Source: Pomphorhynchus laevis
Lineage: Eukaryota; Acanthocephala; Palaeacanthocephala; Echinorhynchida; Pomphorhynchidae
DNA: 64,000 bases
Assembly (NCBI GenBank): GCA_012934845.2
Contig: WNNJ02002652.1
Span: 351,909 to 415,908 of the forward strand
Direction: 5' to 3'
Shown: in pieces, positions 10,341-25,300 of the stretch
How the letters are laid out: every line of letters begins with the position of its first letter
How positions within the stretch are numbered: the stretch's first letter is position 1
Notes under the pieces: model-generated
Database searches by the model: none
What the model was told of the DNA's origin: nothing
The model's input: the letters and a program-made list of their open reading frames with translations, nothing else
Translations under genes and position numbers: made by a program

Positions 10341-13300
10341 CTTAATATCAAAATCGCAAAAATATAAATGCATTTGACAAAATCTCTTACAGATACTTAA
10401 CGCCGCTCAACATCTTATTAAGATCGTTTAATTGACGGAGATAGTTGTTATTCAAGTTTCTGTTAACACAATAAACTTTAATATATTGAACAAAATTAAA
10501 TGTCATTTAAATATTATCTAGATAGGTCTTAAATTTATAAATATTTTTCTTTGTCAACTTATCTTTTATAACAAAATACATTTTAGTGTGCAATTGAACA
10601 CAATACAGACAAACATAGACAAACATACAGATAGAGAAAGGAAGTTAGCGCTTAATTTTTGGATTCCAGACATTGGAAGACTAAGTAGTGAATGCATTAA
10701 TCGTGAGAAAATGCTGAAGCTGACAGGTCAACAAATATTTTTATTTATTTAATTGTATTCGTTTTATGAATCGTAAAATATGTTTTTAACTCTCATTTTC
10801 ATTTATATAATCGTATTCCATAACAGAACCACCAGACCCCCATTTCAGCGAAAAGAATTCAAGTAGATTGTGACAAAAGAAGTGCTTATATATGAGATAT
10901 ATATGTATCCTTTATATGATATATGTCATATATATGCTTATATATGATATATTCATATTGTATTTTTGATAGCATCTATGTACATTATCTCTATTGTCTT
11001 ATTTGTTATTAAAATTTAATTTAAAAAAGGGAGAAGTTTGCATCCCAAGGTGTTTACACTTTAAAATGTAAACTGCTTCACGTGATCACGTTAAAAAACA
11101 ACATTAAATGTCATAAATAATAATTGTATTGTAAGTAATACGACAAACAAATGTTTTTCATTAAATATTAATAATAATTGTAACTGCAATACCGCAGGTG
11201 TAGTGTATCTAATACAATGCCCATGTGGACTGCAATTTGATATGAAAAACATATCAAATGTTAAAAACTAGGTTTATTAAACTATATTCGATAATCATAT
11301 GATATTGACAGCACATAATATAAAAAACTGTAAGTTATTTATTTTAGAACATATTATCGAAGAAAACATATCAATATTAAATCAAAAACTATTAGAAAAA
11401 GAATATTATTGGATAATGGTACAAGGAATTGGCAGAAGTAGTATAATACATAATAAACAACTATATTATAATAATCCGGTTGAAGACAAGCCAAGAAGTC
11501 ATGGATATAGAAGGAATAATGAAAAAAAAATTAGTTTATAAGATAAACTAAAAGATCTTTATGTAAATACAGGAAGTTTTTCTAAAGAAATCAGTTTGAC
11601 TAAATCAATAAAGAACTATAAAAATAAGTCTAGTAAAAAAGTCTAATAAAGATTTTTTACATTTTGAATTCTATCTCGTTTTACGTATAAATGCTCTTTA
11701 AATCTGTTCTTTTGCCTGAGTTCTGTGGTGTTGGGGAGGAAGATATCATGACTCTTAATTCAAAATAAGTTAGTTTGTTCCAGTTTTTGGAAACCTGTGT
11801 AGTGAATCCATCATTCATGAGAAAATGTTGAAGCTGTCGGGTAAAAAATATTTTGATTTATTTAATCGTATCCGTTTTATGGATAGTGTAAGCGTGATCT
11901 TCTATTTCACTTTTATATCTAAGGATTAGAACCTTTTGCATATTTTGCGTAAATGTTATACATTTTGCATGCGCATATTTTGTTCATAGAACATTTTGTC
12001 CAATATTTACCTGTATATTAAAATAATTATATATTACTCACATTTCTTCACAATGCAAAGCGTTGTTATTTTGTAGACGTTTAATTTGGATATCTCGTAA
12101 ATACTCTTGATTATGTACTTGACCAATGTCTTCTGTAATTAAGGCGAAAGTAGCATGCTTCATAATATCATCAATCCCAGTTAACCCTTTATTGCTAAGA
12201 TCACACACTCTTTGTGAAATGGCTACAGCTTGCAGAACTAAGCACACGTTAATCCAACACCACCAGTATATTCCAAGCATCTGAAAGTTAATAAGTTCTA
12301 AAGTAAGATGTACCATACAAATTTATTTTGACTTAAAAGAAATGTGCATAAATATAGATCAAAAATTACAAATTAATGTATTTACTATCATAATAAATAT
12401 TTTTTAAATACATGTTTCGTATTATTTTAAATACTAAAACCGATAATTAAAAATTTTCTCATTCTAATTCTACCCGCCTTATACATTAACATTGAATTTA
12501 ATTATTTTTTAATTAACTGTTTAATTTGCTCTATATAATGTAATAATTTTTACATGTGCTTCAAACATACTTTTTTAGATTACTTTATATTACTTTAAAT
12601 GATTCAAAATATTTATTAACTTGAATTTACAACTTATTAGAACATTTACTTATTGAACAGGTATTCCTTATTAAGGAATACCTGTTCAATAGTGGAATTT
12701 AAATTTTGATATTTCTCTACCTCTTGATCTAAATCTTTTTAAGGTTGGTATAAATATTTGAAAGTCAGGAAGCTACAACAAATTCAAATTCACTAGTTTT
12801 TTCCGAACATGAGTTAGGATTGAGTATATTTCTGATGTAAAGCACTTATAATTCTAGTTTGAATTCTAGTGGGTTTCATCAGCTGCTGACCAAAACCAAC
12901 ATTTCACTTTTTGACCCTTATTATCTTTATATCACATACACTGGTGCTGATCGGATTTGAACTCAGAACGTCTGTTTATGTCCTTCCACAACCAGATAGC
13001 CATTGACACACCTAAGGTAGATTTACAACAGATCGTTAGAATACGATACCCTATCAAAATAATAAACAGAAATGTATATCTACACCACTGGAGCAGCCAG
13101 TATAGTTGATTTAAAGTTGAATCGCGATATTGCCGTTTTGAGTTCGAATTCGATCAGCACCAGTTTAAAGAATAAACGGATAATAATGGTAGACACGTGA
13201 AATAATAGTCTGTTTCAGCAGCTAATGAAACCAACACAGGCTGAAGAATAGGAACAATACCTGTGATTATGATTTCGTGACACAACAAGAATAATCGTCA

Positions 13301-16300
13301 GTAGATTTTTAGCAATGTGAAAAAGTGCTTTGTATGCAATTATAATTCATTTCAATTCAAATAATTAATTAGAATTTGCTTCAAAAACTATAAAATATAT
13401 GCATGAGCATCAATAATATAATTCGTACTCCTATTACAAGTAAATGTACTTTACTGCAAAAATAGACAAAAAAGCTTATAATTAATCAAAAAATTAATCT
13501 AAACGATCAAATCTTTTATAAACATCTAAACGATCAAATATAAAGTTGAAAATTAATTTTAATATGAAGTTGAGAATTTGATTGATTCAATATGCTTTCA
13601 ATCAACATGAAATTTCTAAAATCGTTTATGAGAGAATCCGGATCGACATGTTTCCGGAATAAGCTTGCAATCTATTTAACAAAAACGGATTTATATTTTT
13701 TTATTCCTTACTGAAATTGTAGTTTTGCCAATATTATTTTCAGCGATACCCGTTGAATTAAAGAAATGAAATTTATAATATTATCAATACTTACGGTCGA
13801 TAATAATTGTCAGGATGGTAAAATAACTAAAGATGACGAGAAACTTAGCTTATTAACACTTTTAGGGTATAATAATATATCACATTTGGCTTATTCTATT
13901 CATCCACATTGTCAGCAAACAACTGTTCACATCCTGCTACAGCTTACAGGTCAGACTTAACACATACCCGAAGGTTTCACCTATGATATTTCCTTGTACC
14001 TTTCCTCCCCTGTGGGCTTAACTCCCGGATTTCTCTTGAAAGCAAAAAGGCGTAAAGCATCTCACACCTCAAAATCAATTTTACCCATCGCTTTCCGAAA
14101 CGGAAGATGCGAGGTTGTCTCCATAAAGTTTCGTGAATGCGTTTTAAATGTCGTACACATACATTTGAACTCAACACGCGTGACCCCCTATTGATCTAGC
14201 ACCCAATGAAACTTAAGGGCAAAGCAATTACGCGATTTGCAACTATCACGGTAAAGGCAACGCCATGTGGACAACACAATTTAGCGGTAAACTTTGAAGA
14301 AATGCTTCCTGGTCAAAGTTTATGCATTCACGATGCATTGCACTTAATATCTCAAGTATGTATGTCCATTGAAATCATCATCCCATTGATAATTCGGACT
14401 CTCAATTGTGTTTGATTGTTCCAAGGTTTTAATCGCAGCGGAGGTATTGACAAATTTAATCTATTTTTCTTTTGCTAGAAGCGTTTTTTAATCAACTCGT
14501 TTGACTACGTTAGTACTTGATATGCACTTTCGTTTAAGTACAGAGTTTCATCCAATAAATCTTGTAGTTAACCACTATGCCATAGTGTAAGGAATCTTTT
14601 TAGCGTTTTCATGATTAGTTGCACCTTCTGTGATATAACTCGTTGAAGTAAACACTGGCACATTACAGTAACTTTTTAATGACAAATACTCGCTAATTAT
14701 TCATAATTGTTTGTATTTTTCACTGCTCAGATCGATTAACTGATCGCTCTCGTGGTAAAAATGAAAGCGAGAAAAAATTTGGATGTCAACTGATAACCTA
14801 CGAATACGCACCAAAGAATGCATGTCTGTAAGTCGGGCGACCTGTAACTATATATTCGGCTGTATTAGAGAAATCACTTCCTGAATATGTCCTATAGGTG
14901 GCAGTCGATTAAGTATTAAACTGACACCTATTGCCAATAAGCCAATTTGTGGAGCGGCTCAGTCAAAGCATGTTCAACAGTAGTTAATTGACGGCAAATA
15001 ATTGACTGACTTGCATCAGCCGTAGGGATAGTCCTTTCATAGACTATCTCAGATCCCACCGATGACTCCAACGGCGAATTGGACAATTAACTAAATGGCA
15101 GAAGAGAGTCACTGAGGCCTGGATCATCAAAGGATATCGGAAACGGGAGATAGTTGAACATACAAAATCCCTTTTATGACTTCAACAGCAGAATGTGCAA
15201 TAGACGAAAAGGTAGAAGAGAGTCAGGAAAGCCTGCTTCTTTAGAGTAGCGATGTTGAATCATCAAAGGATATTGAGAACGGGAGATAGCCGAACAAACA
15301 AAATCACTCCGATGACTCCAACGACAGATTGGACAATGGACGAAAAGGCGTAAGAGAGTCTCTGAGACCTTGTTCTTTACAGTACCGAAGTTAGATCATC
15401 AAAGGATATAGGTAACGAGAGATAACCGAAGAAACAAACCTAGACAATAAAAATGGCAAGCAACAAATATGCAAAATATAAATTAAGTGCGAAAAGCAAT
15501 GGTCAACTTACAACTGACTGGAGGAGTTTTTATTGTCGGGTGCCGTGTGACCAGGCAGTTATACGAAACAGCGACAGAGGCATCAACATTCGAAGCGGAC
15601 TAGCCTTCATGTAGGAACTAGAATATCATATTTCTGGAAAAGAATGAACCAAAATTATTAAAAGAGATTGTTCGCTTCGGTCTTGAAATAGTCGAAGTGA
15701 CTTTTCTTCACTATTCTAGAGCTGGAACTAAACTTTTCGATCAAGGTTGGACCTTGAATGATTCTGGAGTTACCAACGGACATCATCGACATGCGGGTGT
15801 AGGGGAATACTTACAAGCCCCCGGTTGTTGCTTGTGGCAGAGAGGTTTAAACCAGTAAACGAAAGATTGGTGTATCTGAGACTTTTAGTCAAAGAAGGAA
15901 AGGGGATAACTGTTGTGTATGCGTATGCTTCCAACATTATCTCAAAATACGCAGCCTTCGTGGAAGATATTCAGGATCTGCTTGATAGTACTTCTGTGGG
16001 ATATTTACTCGTTTTATTAGGAAACTTAAGTGCTCATGATGGGAGGGACAGTAGCACTTGAAAGGGAATGTTGTGAAGGAACTGACTTTATGATTTGAAT
16101 GCATGCTGCATTGAATTATTGCATTTTTGTACTCGTAACAATTTGTGCATACAAACTTCATGTTTAAGCATGAGGAGATCCATAAGTGAATATAACACTA
16201 AGATTCTCTCAGTCAAATATCAATAATACATGTTGTAATAATTTCATCTGATCTGCAACGTTATGTTCTAGACACTCATGTAAAGAGAGGTGCTGAGCTG

Positions 16301-19300
16301 TCAACCGATCACTACCTTGTAGTTAGTAAACTTCGATGGCAGGGTCGGATGCTAGACAAGCCTGGTAAACCCAAACGTTGGGTGATGGCGTGTTGGAAGC
16401 GTCTAACACATGCTTCTGCCAAAGAACGTTTTTCTGGTTACATCCGGGTTGACTTATCTAGGTTGTCAGAAAAGTTTAAGATCATTTATCAGGAAAGGGA
16501 GATGTTCAGATCCTCGCTTGCCAGAGTAAGTGTGAAATGATATGGCTCGAAGCCCTTAAATGATTCTTGCGGTGAAAATACTCGAACTGCTAGGTGGACA
16601 CCACACTTAGAGATTTCGTCCAACAGAAGAAGCTGGTTTATAATGCAACTTTGTCAGATAAATCAGTGGAAGTTATAGACAAGTACCGAAACGCAAAGAG
16701 AGCTTTAGTTCTAGCAGTTACCGAAGCGAAGAAGACGGCTTGGAGAATTTTAGAGTGCACTTAGAACTTGGTTATATGTCAACTTCGATGATGTTCTGGA
16801 TGACGATCAAAATCATTCGTGTTGGAAAGCAGAAAACTCCTCAAACTCTCTATGACAAGAGAGTTTCTATGCTGACTGACATTCCAGAAATTATTGGTTG
16901 TTGAAAAGAGCATTTTAAGAGTCTCCCTAATCCGATTGATATGCAATCTCTTCTAGAAGTAGATCATTTGGAATTAACGGAAGAGCTCATCTCATTGGAA
17001 GAGGTCATTGCTGTTGTTGAAAACTTCGTAATAGCAAATCTTCTGGAGTAGATAAGATTTAGCCAAAACCTTTAAAGGCTCTCGACGTTGTTGGCATGAA
17101 GTGGCAAGCACGGATCATCAACGTTGCATTCAAGTCAGGAAAGGTGCCTATTGAGTGGCGAACTAGGGTAGTAATTTCGATCTTTAAGAAAGGTGACCGA
17201 AGAGTGTTCAAATTATTTCTGCATCACTATTCTTAGTTGCCTATAGTTGAGAGACAGTTGCAATATGAATAATGCTGCTTTCTTTTAGGTCGTGGAACTA
17301 CAGATAAGCTCTTTACTCTCAACTATCCTCGAACTGTCGTGGGAGTTCGCTCAACAGATCTGCATGTTCTTTGAAGATTTGGAGAAGCCGTTCGAACGAG
17401 TTCCACGAGTAAGGTTGTTGTAGTTACTAATGTACTAATAAGGTACTACACTATCTTCGGGTAGCTGTTGCTTCTGTTTATTAACAAAGCACAAGTTGTG
17501 TTCATATTCTAGGCAGTAAGTCTGAATCATTTCCTGTAGGTGTTGGGCTTCGTCATGGATGTCCTTTTTCTCCACTTTTGTTCCTTGTTTATATGGACAA
17601 AATTACAATACGGGATGCTCAATCGGATGTTAGCCTTCAGTTAGGTTTTATCAAGATACGATCTTTGCTTTTGCAGATTATGTTATCTTGTTAGCTTCTT
17701 GTCCTGAGGACTTACAATGCCTACCAGATCGATTTACGATTAATATTAAGCAGTAGGATGTTAGTTAGTACCTCTAAGACTCTCTCGGTGTTTCCCTCGG
17801 ATTCAGGTGCCAATGTTAATCTGGAAAGGAGAAAAGGTTCTTCCTGATGTGGAGGATTTCAAGTATCTTGGGGTATTGTTCTCGATAGACGGCAGGGACA
17901 TTAAAGAGATTGAGAAGCGGATTTTTGCAGCTAACGCAGTAATGCTTTATTTATACAGGTATGTCGTAGTGAAGCAGTATATAGAAGAACATTGTATAGA
18001 AACACATTCTTATCATAACAAGGATAGACAGTTCTGTGTTCATATTCATGGATAAGATCGAAATTCATGTGAATGACTGTATCTTGGGGTATTGTTCTCA
18101 AGGGCTGACAGAAAAATATGGATTCATGTATTAATTTCAACCCAGATCGGGGAAATTCTTCTTGATGTGAATGACTTTAAGTATCTTGGGGTATTGTTCT
18201 CAAGGGCTGACAGAAAAATATGGAAAATTGATAACCTTATCCGTTTTGCTAACGCAGCAATGCGCTCTTTGTACAGGTCTGTCATAGTAAAACGAGAGTG
18301 AAGTCCTCGGGCAAAGTTCTCGGTTTACCACGCAATTTTCGATCCTATCTTAATATATATATCCATGAGCTTCGAATTATGACCAAAAGAATAAAATCTC
18401 GGATACAGACGATTGAAAAGAGGTACTTTCGCAGTGTGGCCAATCTCAGCCTTGGAGATAAGTTAGGAATTCGTTTATCAGGGATGGATTCGAAGTAAAG
18501 TCGTAGCTTCTTTACATCGAATAAAGTCAGTTAATGTTGCTTGGACACGTTTTGAGGATGTCTAGAGATCGTCTTCTACATAGGGTTTCCAGTACGAAAT
18601 CTCTTGAAAGAGACTTTATGTAAACCTCGATAAGGGTGGAGGGATCAATTCTCGAAACTGGTCAAAGACCGCCATGGGCTATTTGTAAGAGAACTATGGT
18701 CTGTCACCCAGGATTGTGATGTATGGAAAAGTTTGACTTGTACACAGCCTCTATTACTCGATACCAAGGTCAGTGGTAGACAATAAACATCTTGTGTATT
18801 TTAATCTTTTATTTTTTCTTGTCGAGAAATTTTTGTTGTTATTTCTTGACTTTTCCTGAGCGACATGTTTCACTGATAAAAATGTTTTGCTTATTATTGG
18901 ATTATAATTCCACTTATTCGAATTGAAATTGTGATATTCTAATAATTGATACTTTAAATAAAATTAATTCAATGTGAAAAAGACGTTTTTAATAAGCACA
19001 ATATTTAAACAAGAATTGAAAATAATTAAAATATACATAACTAAAATTATTTCAAATCACAAGAATGCTTAAACATTATGAGAAACAGTTTACTGTTGAC
19101 CACGGTTTACGGTAGATTCAAGCATGAATTAAGCGTATCCAATTGGAATAACGACACTCAATTGATTAATTAAAAATTTTGCAGCTTTAGTTCTCTCGTA
19201 TTAGAACATAAATAAAAGATTAAATTATATTTATTATAATTTTTTATATAAGGATAATTTAATTGAAAGTTGAAAGTCTAAAATAAAAGTAGTCATTAAA

Positions 19301-22300
19301 CTTCTTTAAAACTCTTTAAAAAATGTCATTTGTAAATTAAAAATTAAAATGTGATAAAAATTCTAATCAAAACACTAAAACGCTTCTAATGCTGTTTAAG
19401 ATACTTTTAATAATCCTATCAGGTATATATTAGATGCTTAGTTTTAAACTGGCAAATTAATTAACTGGATTAGCGAATGTTAATTTAGAAAATCGTCAGA
19501 ATATGAATAAGAATGTGACAGTGCTTGCAATTGTAAAACATTTGCAAATATGAAAATAAATTAAAATTTGTTTCAAAGGTAAATTTTAATTAATTAAAAA
19601 TTTATAAATAAACTTAAAATATTATTTGTATTTCCATAATACAAATCATTTAATCAATCAAATTAAAAAATAAAATAAAAATTTAAAAGCTATACAATAT
19701 AAAGTTATAAGCTACAATATTATAAGTTAAATATGCTGTCAATTTATATAAAATGTATTAAATTATTAATAAGAGTATCCGTATATCAATACTTACTGCC
19801 TTTAATTGTCAAGATGGAATAATAAATAAAGATGACGAGAAACTGAGCTAATACTTTTGGCCTATAATAATTGCTCTCAGAATGATAAAATATTCAGACT
19901 ACGACTTGATCCCTGTTTAGAAAAATTCATCCTCCTTCTGGAAAACTCGTCTATTTATAGGTGCAAATGTTCACCAAAATAATTTTCAACATTTTGTATT
20001 TCAACGTTATACACGAATTTTTGTCTTTGAACAACAAACGAAGAAAATAAAGTGATTCAACTTAAAATTGTTGAAACTACTTTTTAATCACGTCTTGTCT
20101 ACTTAACAAATGTAAGGTTGACTTACTGAAGGTATGCAAAATAGCAATGTTGCTTTTTAAATTAAGACAAGCAAACATTTGAATAACACATAGGGATCAA
20201 ATGTCATGTGAGTGTAACTTTTAAAAAATGTATTCTGTCTTTATTAAAAAAAGCAATTTTACTGTTACCTTAACACTTAGTCATTATATATCTAATATCA
20301 AACAATGAAAATAGTAAAACAATATTTTAGAAAGGTGAAACGGATTGTTCAATTTTTAAAAATGCAGGTATGTTATTCAAATACTTGACAATTTGAGCTT
20401 AAAACAAATTCAGTCTACTGTGATAAGATTGCGTTACTTTTGAGATGTATGTTGTTTTCTTAGCATTATGGCAAACAGTCGCTTAAATAACAAAATAGGA
20501 AAATACTGTTTTATTGACTGTTTGTAATTATAAATGAATATAAAACTTGGAAGTCAAATACAATTAAAGTGTTAATTGAACACTAAGTCGGTATAACTAA
20601 CAATGAGAATAATAATTATATGTAATAATAATTAAATTTTGATGCACGACATCTTTGTGAGTCAAAGGCAATTTCACTCTTACCTTAACACTTTGTCATA
20701 TATTATATCAAATAATGAAATACTAAAAATGCGTTAGAAAGGGAACAGGAATATTTATTTGATTACAAAAATCCAATACTTCGTTAAAAAGTTGTCTTGG
20801 TTATAATTCTTACAACCCTGAAGATGATGTGTTAGAAAGGCAAAAAAAGTTTGTTCCCAAAAAGAAATTTTGCATCGCATGAAACCAAAAGGTTGCAAAA
20901 ATTAAACGATTTAAATTATTTAGCACAAATGGTGGAAATCGTTAATTGGTTATTGCATGTATTTGATTTATTTTATAATCATTCAAGAAAATCAAATATG
21001 ATGTATTCTAATCGTATTAGAATATGTTTTCCCTTTTCCTGGAGTAGATCGATATATTCGTAAATTAAATTTAATGGAAATCAAATGATCAAGCAAATTA
21101 AAATTGAATCAATGCAGTAAACCAATGAATCTTTTTCTTATAAATCAGATCAGATCAGATTTTGTAAGTTTTACAGTCCCATAGGAATTGTACATCTTAG
21201 GAAAGCAGAAGATTGCAAAATTAAACAATTTAAAGTATTTAGAACAAATATGATGTATTCGAATAGAATTAGAATCTGTTTTCTCTTTGCCTTGAATAGA
21301 TCGATATATTCGTAAATTAAATTTAATAAAAATTAAATGATAAGCAAATTAAAACTTGAGCAGTGCAGTAAGCAAATAAGTTCAATATTGCAAAATTATA
21401 AAAGTCAATTACAATAGAATTATATTTTTTATATAAAGCTATATAACATATTATTTTCATATTCATTTTAATACAAATTATATTTTTTATATAAACTGTC
21501 AAACTATTTTTTACATTGAGAAGGTGTATACAAAAATATTCAAAACAAATAAAATCAAGTTTAATAAGTGATTGTTCTGTAGTTAATAACAAATATTTAT
21601 TATGATATCAAGATAATTGCACTCGTTTTAGATGAGTATAAATGGTAATATAACTAATGCAATTCGTAAATTAAATTTAATAAAAATCAAATGATCAAGC
21701 AAATTAAAACTTGAGCAAAGCAGTAAACAAATGAGTTTAATATTGTAAAATTAGAAGAGTTAATGACTCCATTCATTATGCACTCATGAGGATTGATCTG
21801 TGTTTAGTATGGAATATTCTCCATGGTTGTAATAACCCCTAAAAGATTTTTTTAGATTTTTTAATAAACAATAAATAATCTCTACCCAGAGAAATAATTA
21901 TTAAACATTAATAGGAAAAATATATAATATAAAAATGGCAATTAAATGGATAATAATTGAACTTTTTAATTTAACTTGGTTGCATATGTGATCTAAAATT
22001 CTTATATTTAAATCAGAAATCTTGTAGTAGCTCAAAGTACTAATTATTTAATATTTTACTTTTATTTCATTTTATTATACATATGTGATTTCAAAATAAT
22101 TGCACAAATTTAAAATGACATATAAATGGCATTGTACTCAATACATATAAATATACATTGAATAAGGATAATTTCAATTTTCAATAAACAATAAATGATA
22201 TCTACTCAAAGTAATCATTATTTAAGATTAATTAGAGAATGCTATAATATAATAATGCAATTGAATTTTCAATAACTTAACTATCACGCGAGTAAACTAA

Positions 22301-25300
22301 TCAGTTTTTACATTATTTCATTTTTACTTTTTATTTTCACTGTTTAAATCAAAAATCTTATAGTTCCTCAAAGTACTGATTATTTAATCTTTTTTATTAT
22401 TTTACTTTTATTTCATTTTATTGAACATTTTATTTTTAAGTTCTACAAATGACTACTCGAACTTTTTATCAAATCGGAAAACTAGCGTTTTTCAATTTGA
22501 TAAATTAGTAATATTTGATAAACTACTTGATGAACTTAATAGTTTTGAATGTGTATAGAGTAATGTAACTAAGTTAGTCCTCCTGCTAGTCATCTTTCGT
22601 AGAAAAGTCGGTGTAAGACACTGGATGTACCCTCCATTCATTTTATGCACTCATGTGGATTGATTTGTGTTTAGTATGGAATATTCTCTATTATTGTATT
22701 TACCCTTAAAAGAATTTTTTAGACCTTTTAATTAGATAATAATTGAACAACTTTAACTATCTAACTTATAAGCTAAACCGTCTTCACATCATTTTTACTT
22801 TTTTTCACAGTTCTTTTTCAGAGATAATACGACAAATTTTATTTTATTTTATCGTTGTCTGTTTCCTATAAATCAGATCAGATTTTTTCTTAAAAAATCA
22901 GATCCGAAACCTTATTTAGCTTTAAGTTAATGATAAATTCATACACATGAATATAACAAGTAAAACTTTACATTATTTTATTTTTACTTGGTATTTTCAC
23001 AGTTCACTGTGTCGCGAAATAACTACAGCAGTACAGTTGTTATCGAAGCCAAGCAAATCGAATGGGATATTATGTCTTGAAAATGTGATTAGATCACAAA
23101 ATGTTCGTGAGAAACTATTGAGTCTACATCTCAATTCGGCCGAATTGGCATAGGAAGATCTTCTCATGGAGCAACTTCCGAATGTTATCGATCCTTATCC
23201 AGCACGCTTTGATGACATCTCAGTCGAAAATATAAAAGCTGACGCAAGGCGTACACATAGAGCAGCGGGTCTCTCATGTACTGATGCTCAATTTTAGAAA
23301 ATATTGCTTTGCTTATTTGGACAACCAACAGATCGATTCGCTGCCGAGATAGCAGAATTTGCCATAATGCTCACGACGAGGAAGAAGACCGCTGGATCTC
23401 TAAATGCTTTTACAGCAAGTCTACTAGTTCCATTGGATAAGTGCCGGCTTGAGTCCGATTGGCATTGGGAAGTATCTAGACGTATTATTGGAAACATCAT
23501 CTCGTCAAAAGTATGCAAATATTTGCAGGCAGTTGCCGGCTGCGAACAAATATGTTGTGGTCAGAAGAGTGGAGTTGAAACGGCCATACATTCTGTACGC
23601 GATGCATTCGAACGGGATTCTAAGAATTGTGATCTACAGTTGGACGCTGAAAATGCTTTTAACATATTGTACAGGAAATTAGCTTTTCGTAACGTTGAAT
23701 ATGTATGTCCTTGGCTATCAGTGTTACTAAAAAATGTGTATGGTACCTCGAGTACATTATCGTTTGATGGGGACATAAAATATTCAAAAGAAGGATTCAC
23801 GCAGGGCGATCTTGTATTTATGATGGCTTTTGTTGCTGCGTCTATACCCTTGATCAAAGAGTCACAATTAGTGGATCCAAAACACTTTTAAAAACTAACC
23901 GCAAGCAGATTAAAACACGCTGTTGGTTTTGACAGGATTACAGTTTTCGAGTATATTGTCAAACTAAGAAAGCTGTAACAAACTCACGTGTGCCTAATTT
24001 AATAACTTTTTAAAACATTATCCTAAAACTTGCACTACAATTTGATAGTGAACAGCGAAAGAATAAAAACCATTTTCAAAATTCAATTGTTCAATAAAAT
24101 GCTTTCAACTCAAACTACAGAATTTTATTAATTCTAGATTAACTCCCAGTATGTACATGTAATAAAGAAAGATGATTAACAAATGCTTTACGAATTTAGC
24201 TAACGTAATCAGAACATACCGCATGAGCTCTTCACCGCTACAAAGACAATTTCTAGTTGTAATACCACATATACTAGTAATGTTGTTTAAAAGTTGTTTT
24301 TATATTTTTAATTGATCATTTATATACATATCTTTTTTAATATTTTTAACTCTATTTTTCCTATTCCTTTTATCACCATGACTTCTTGGTTTGCGCTTAA
24401 CCGGATTATTATAATATAATTGTTTATTATGTATTATAGTTTTTGATTTAATATTGATATGTTTTCTTCGACAATATGTTCTAAAATAAATAACTTAAAG
24501 TTTTTAATATCATGTCCTATTAATCTCATATGTTTATGAAATGTAGTTTGACTATTATGCTGTATATTATATATGTGTTGCCTAAACCTAGTTTTTAATA
24601 TTTGATATGTTTTTCCTACATATTGCAATCCACATGTACAATGTATTAGATACACTACACCTGCGGTATTGCATTTACAATTATTATTAATATTTAATGA
24701 AAAGCATTTGTTTGTCCTATTACTTACAATATAATTATTATTTATAACATCACAAAGTATACAATTTTTCTGTTACATTTAAACGATCTAAAATTGAAAT
24801 CATTAGTACTTACGTATTTTTCCAATGTGGTTGAGTACATGTAACTTTTAAGTCATAATTTTTAACGTTGCTTTTTCGGTGTCGCCACCTAGTTTAGTTG
24901 ACTCAGACTAAACTTACAACGGGCCATCCAGCAGCATCTGACAGGGGGCTGCCCTGCTTAAGGCGATTGCAGGCTGGAACAAGATCTATAAAGATCTACC
25001 ACCTTCACTCCACGCTCTACGCGACCTAGCTATTGGCAATTACCTGGTCTCTTAAACGTGATCACGTGAAGTAGTTTACATTTTAAAGTGTGAACACATT
25101 GGGATGCAAACTTCTCCCTTTTTTAAGAATTAATAATTCATCAAACTTGTTTGAAAACAAGAAAAATAATAGTAAAGTCGTAACCAATAATACATAGTTT
25201 CAGTATTTCTGACAGAGGTCATATTACCGGGAAAACAAAGTCCACAGGTCAATAATAACGTCAGTAGAACAAATCAAATCAGCAAACTGAGTCTACGTAT

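Larger units (their letters stand above)
11480..13645 (-). repeat. Inverted segmental duplication, left copy
   Basis: This segment reappears as its reverse complement at about 46,930-49,430. Shared content, in order: PLE endonuclease tail, AT-rich spacer, a chemoreceptor-like exon, the CAGGTATTCCTTA segment, two SINE copies head to head, and the ATAATTCGTACTCCTATTAC block. The copies differ by scattered substitutions and small indels, so the duplication is not recent. Confidence 0.85.

Noticed and set aside
12835-13330. tRNA genes
   Set aside because: Only SINE heads with B-box-like segments; no cloverleaf with a proper acceptor stem could be drawn.
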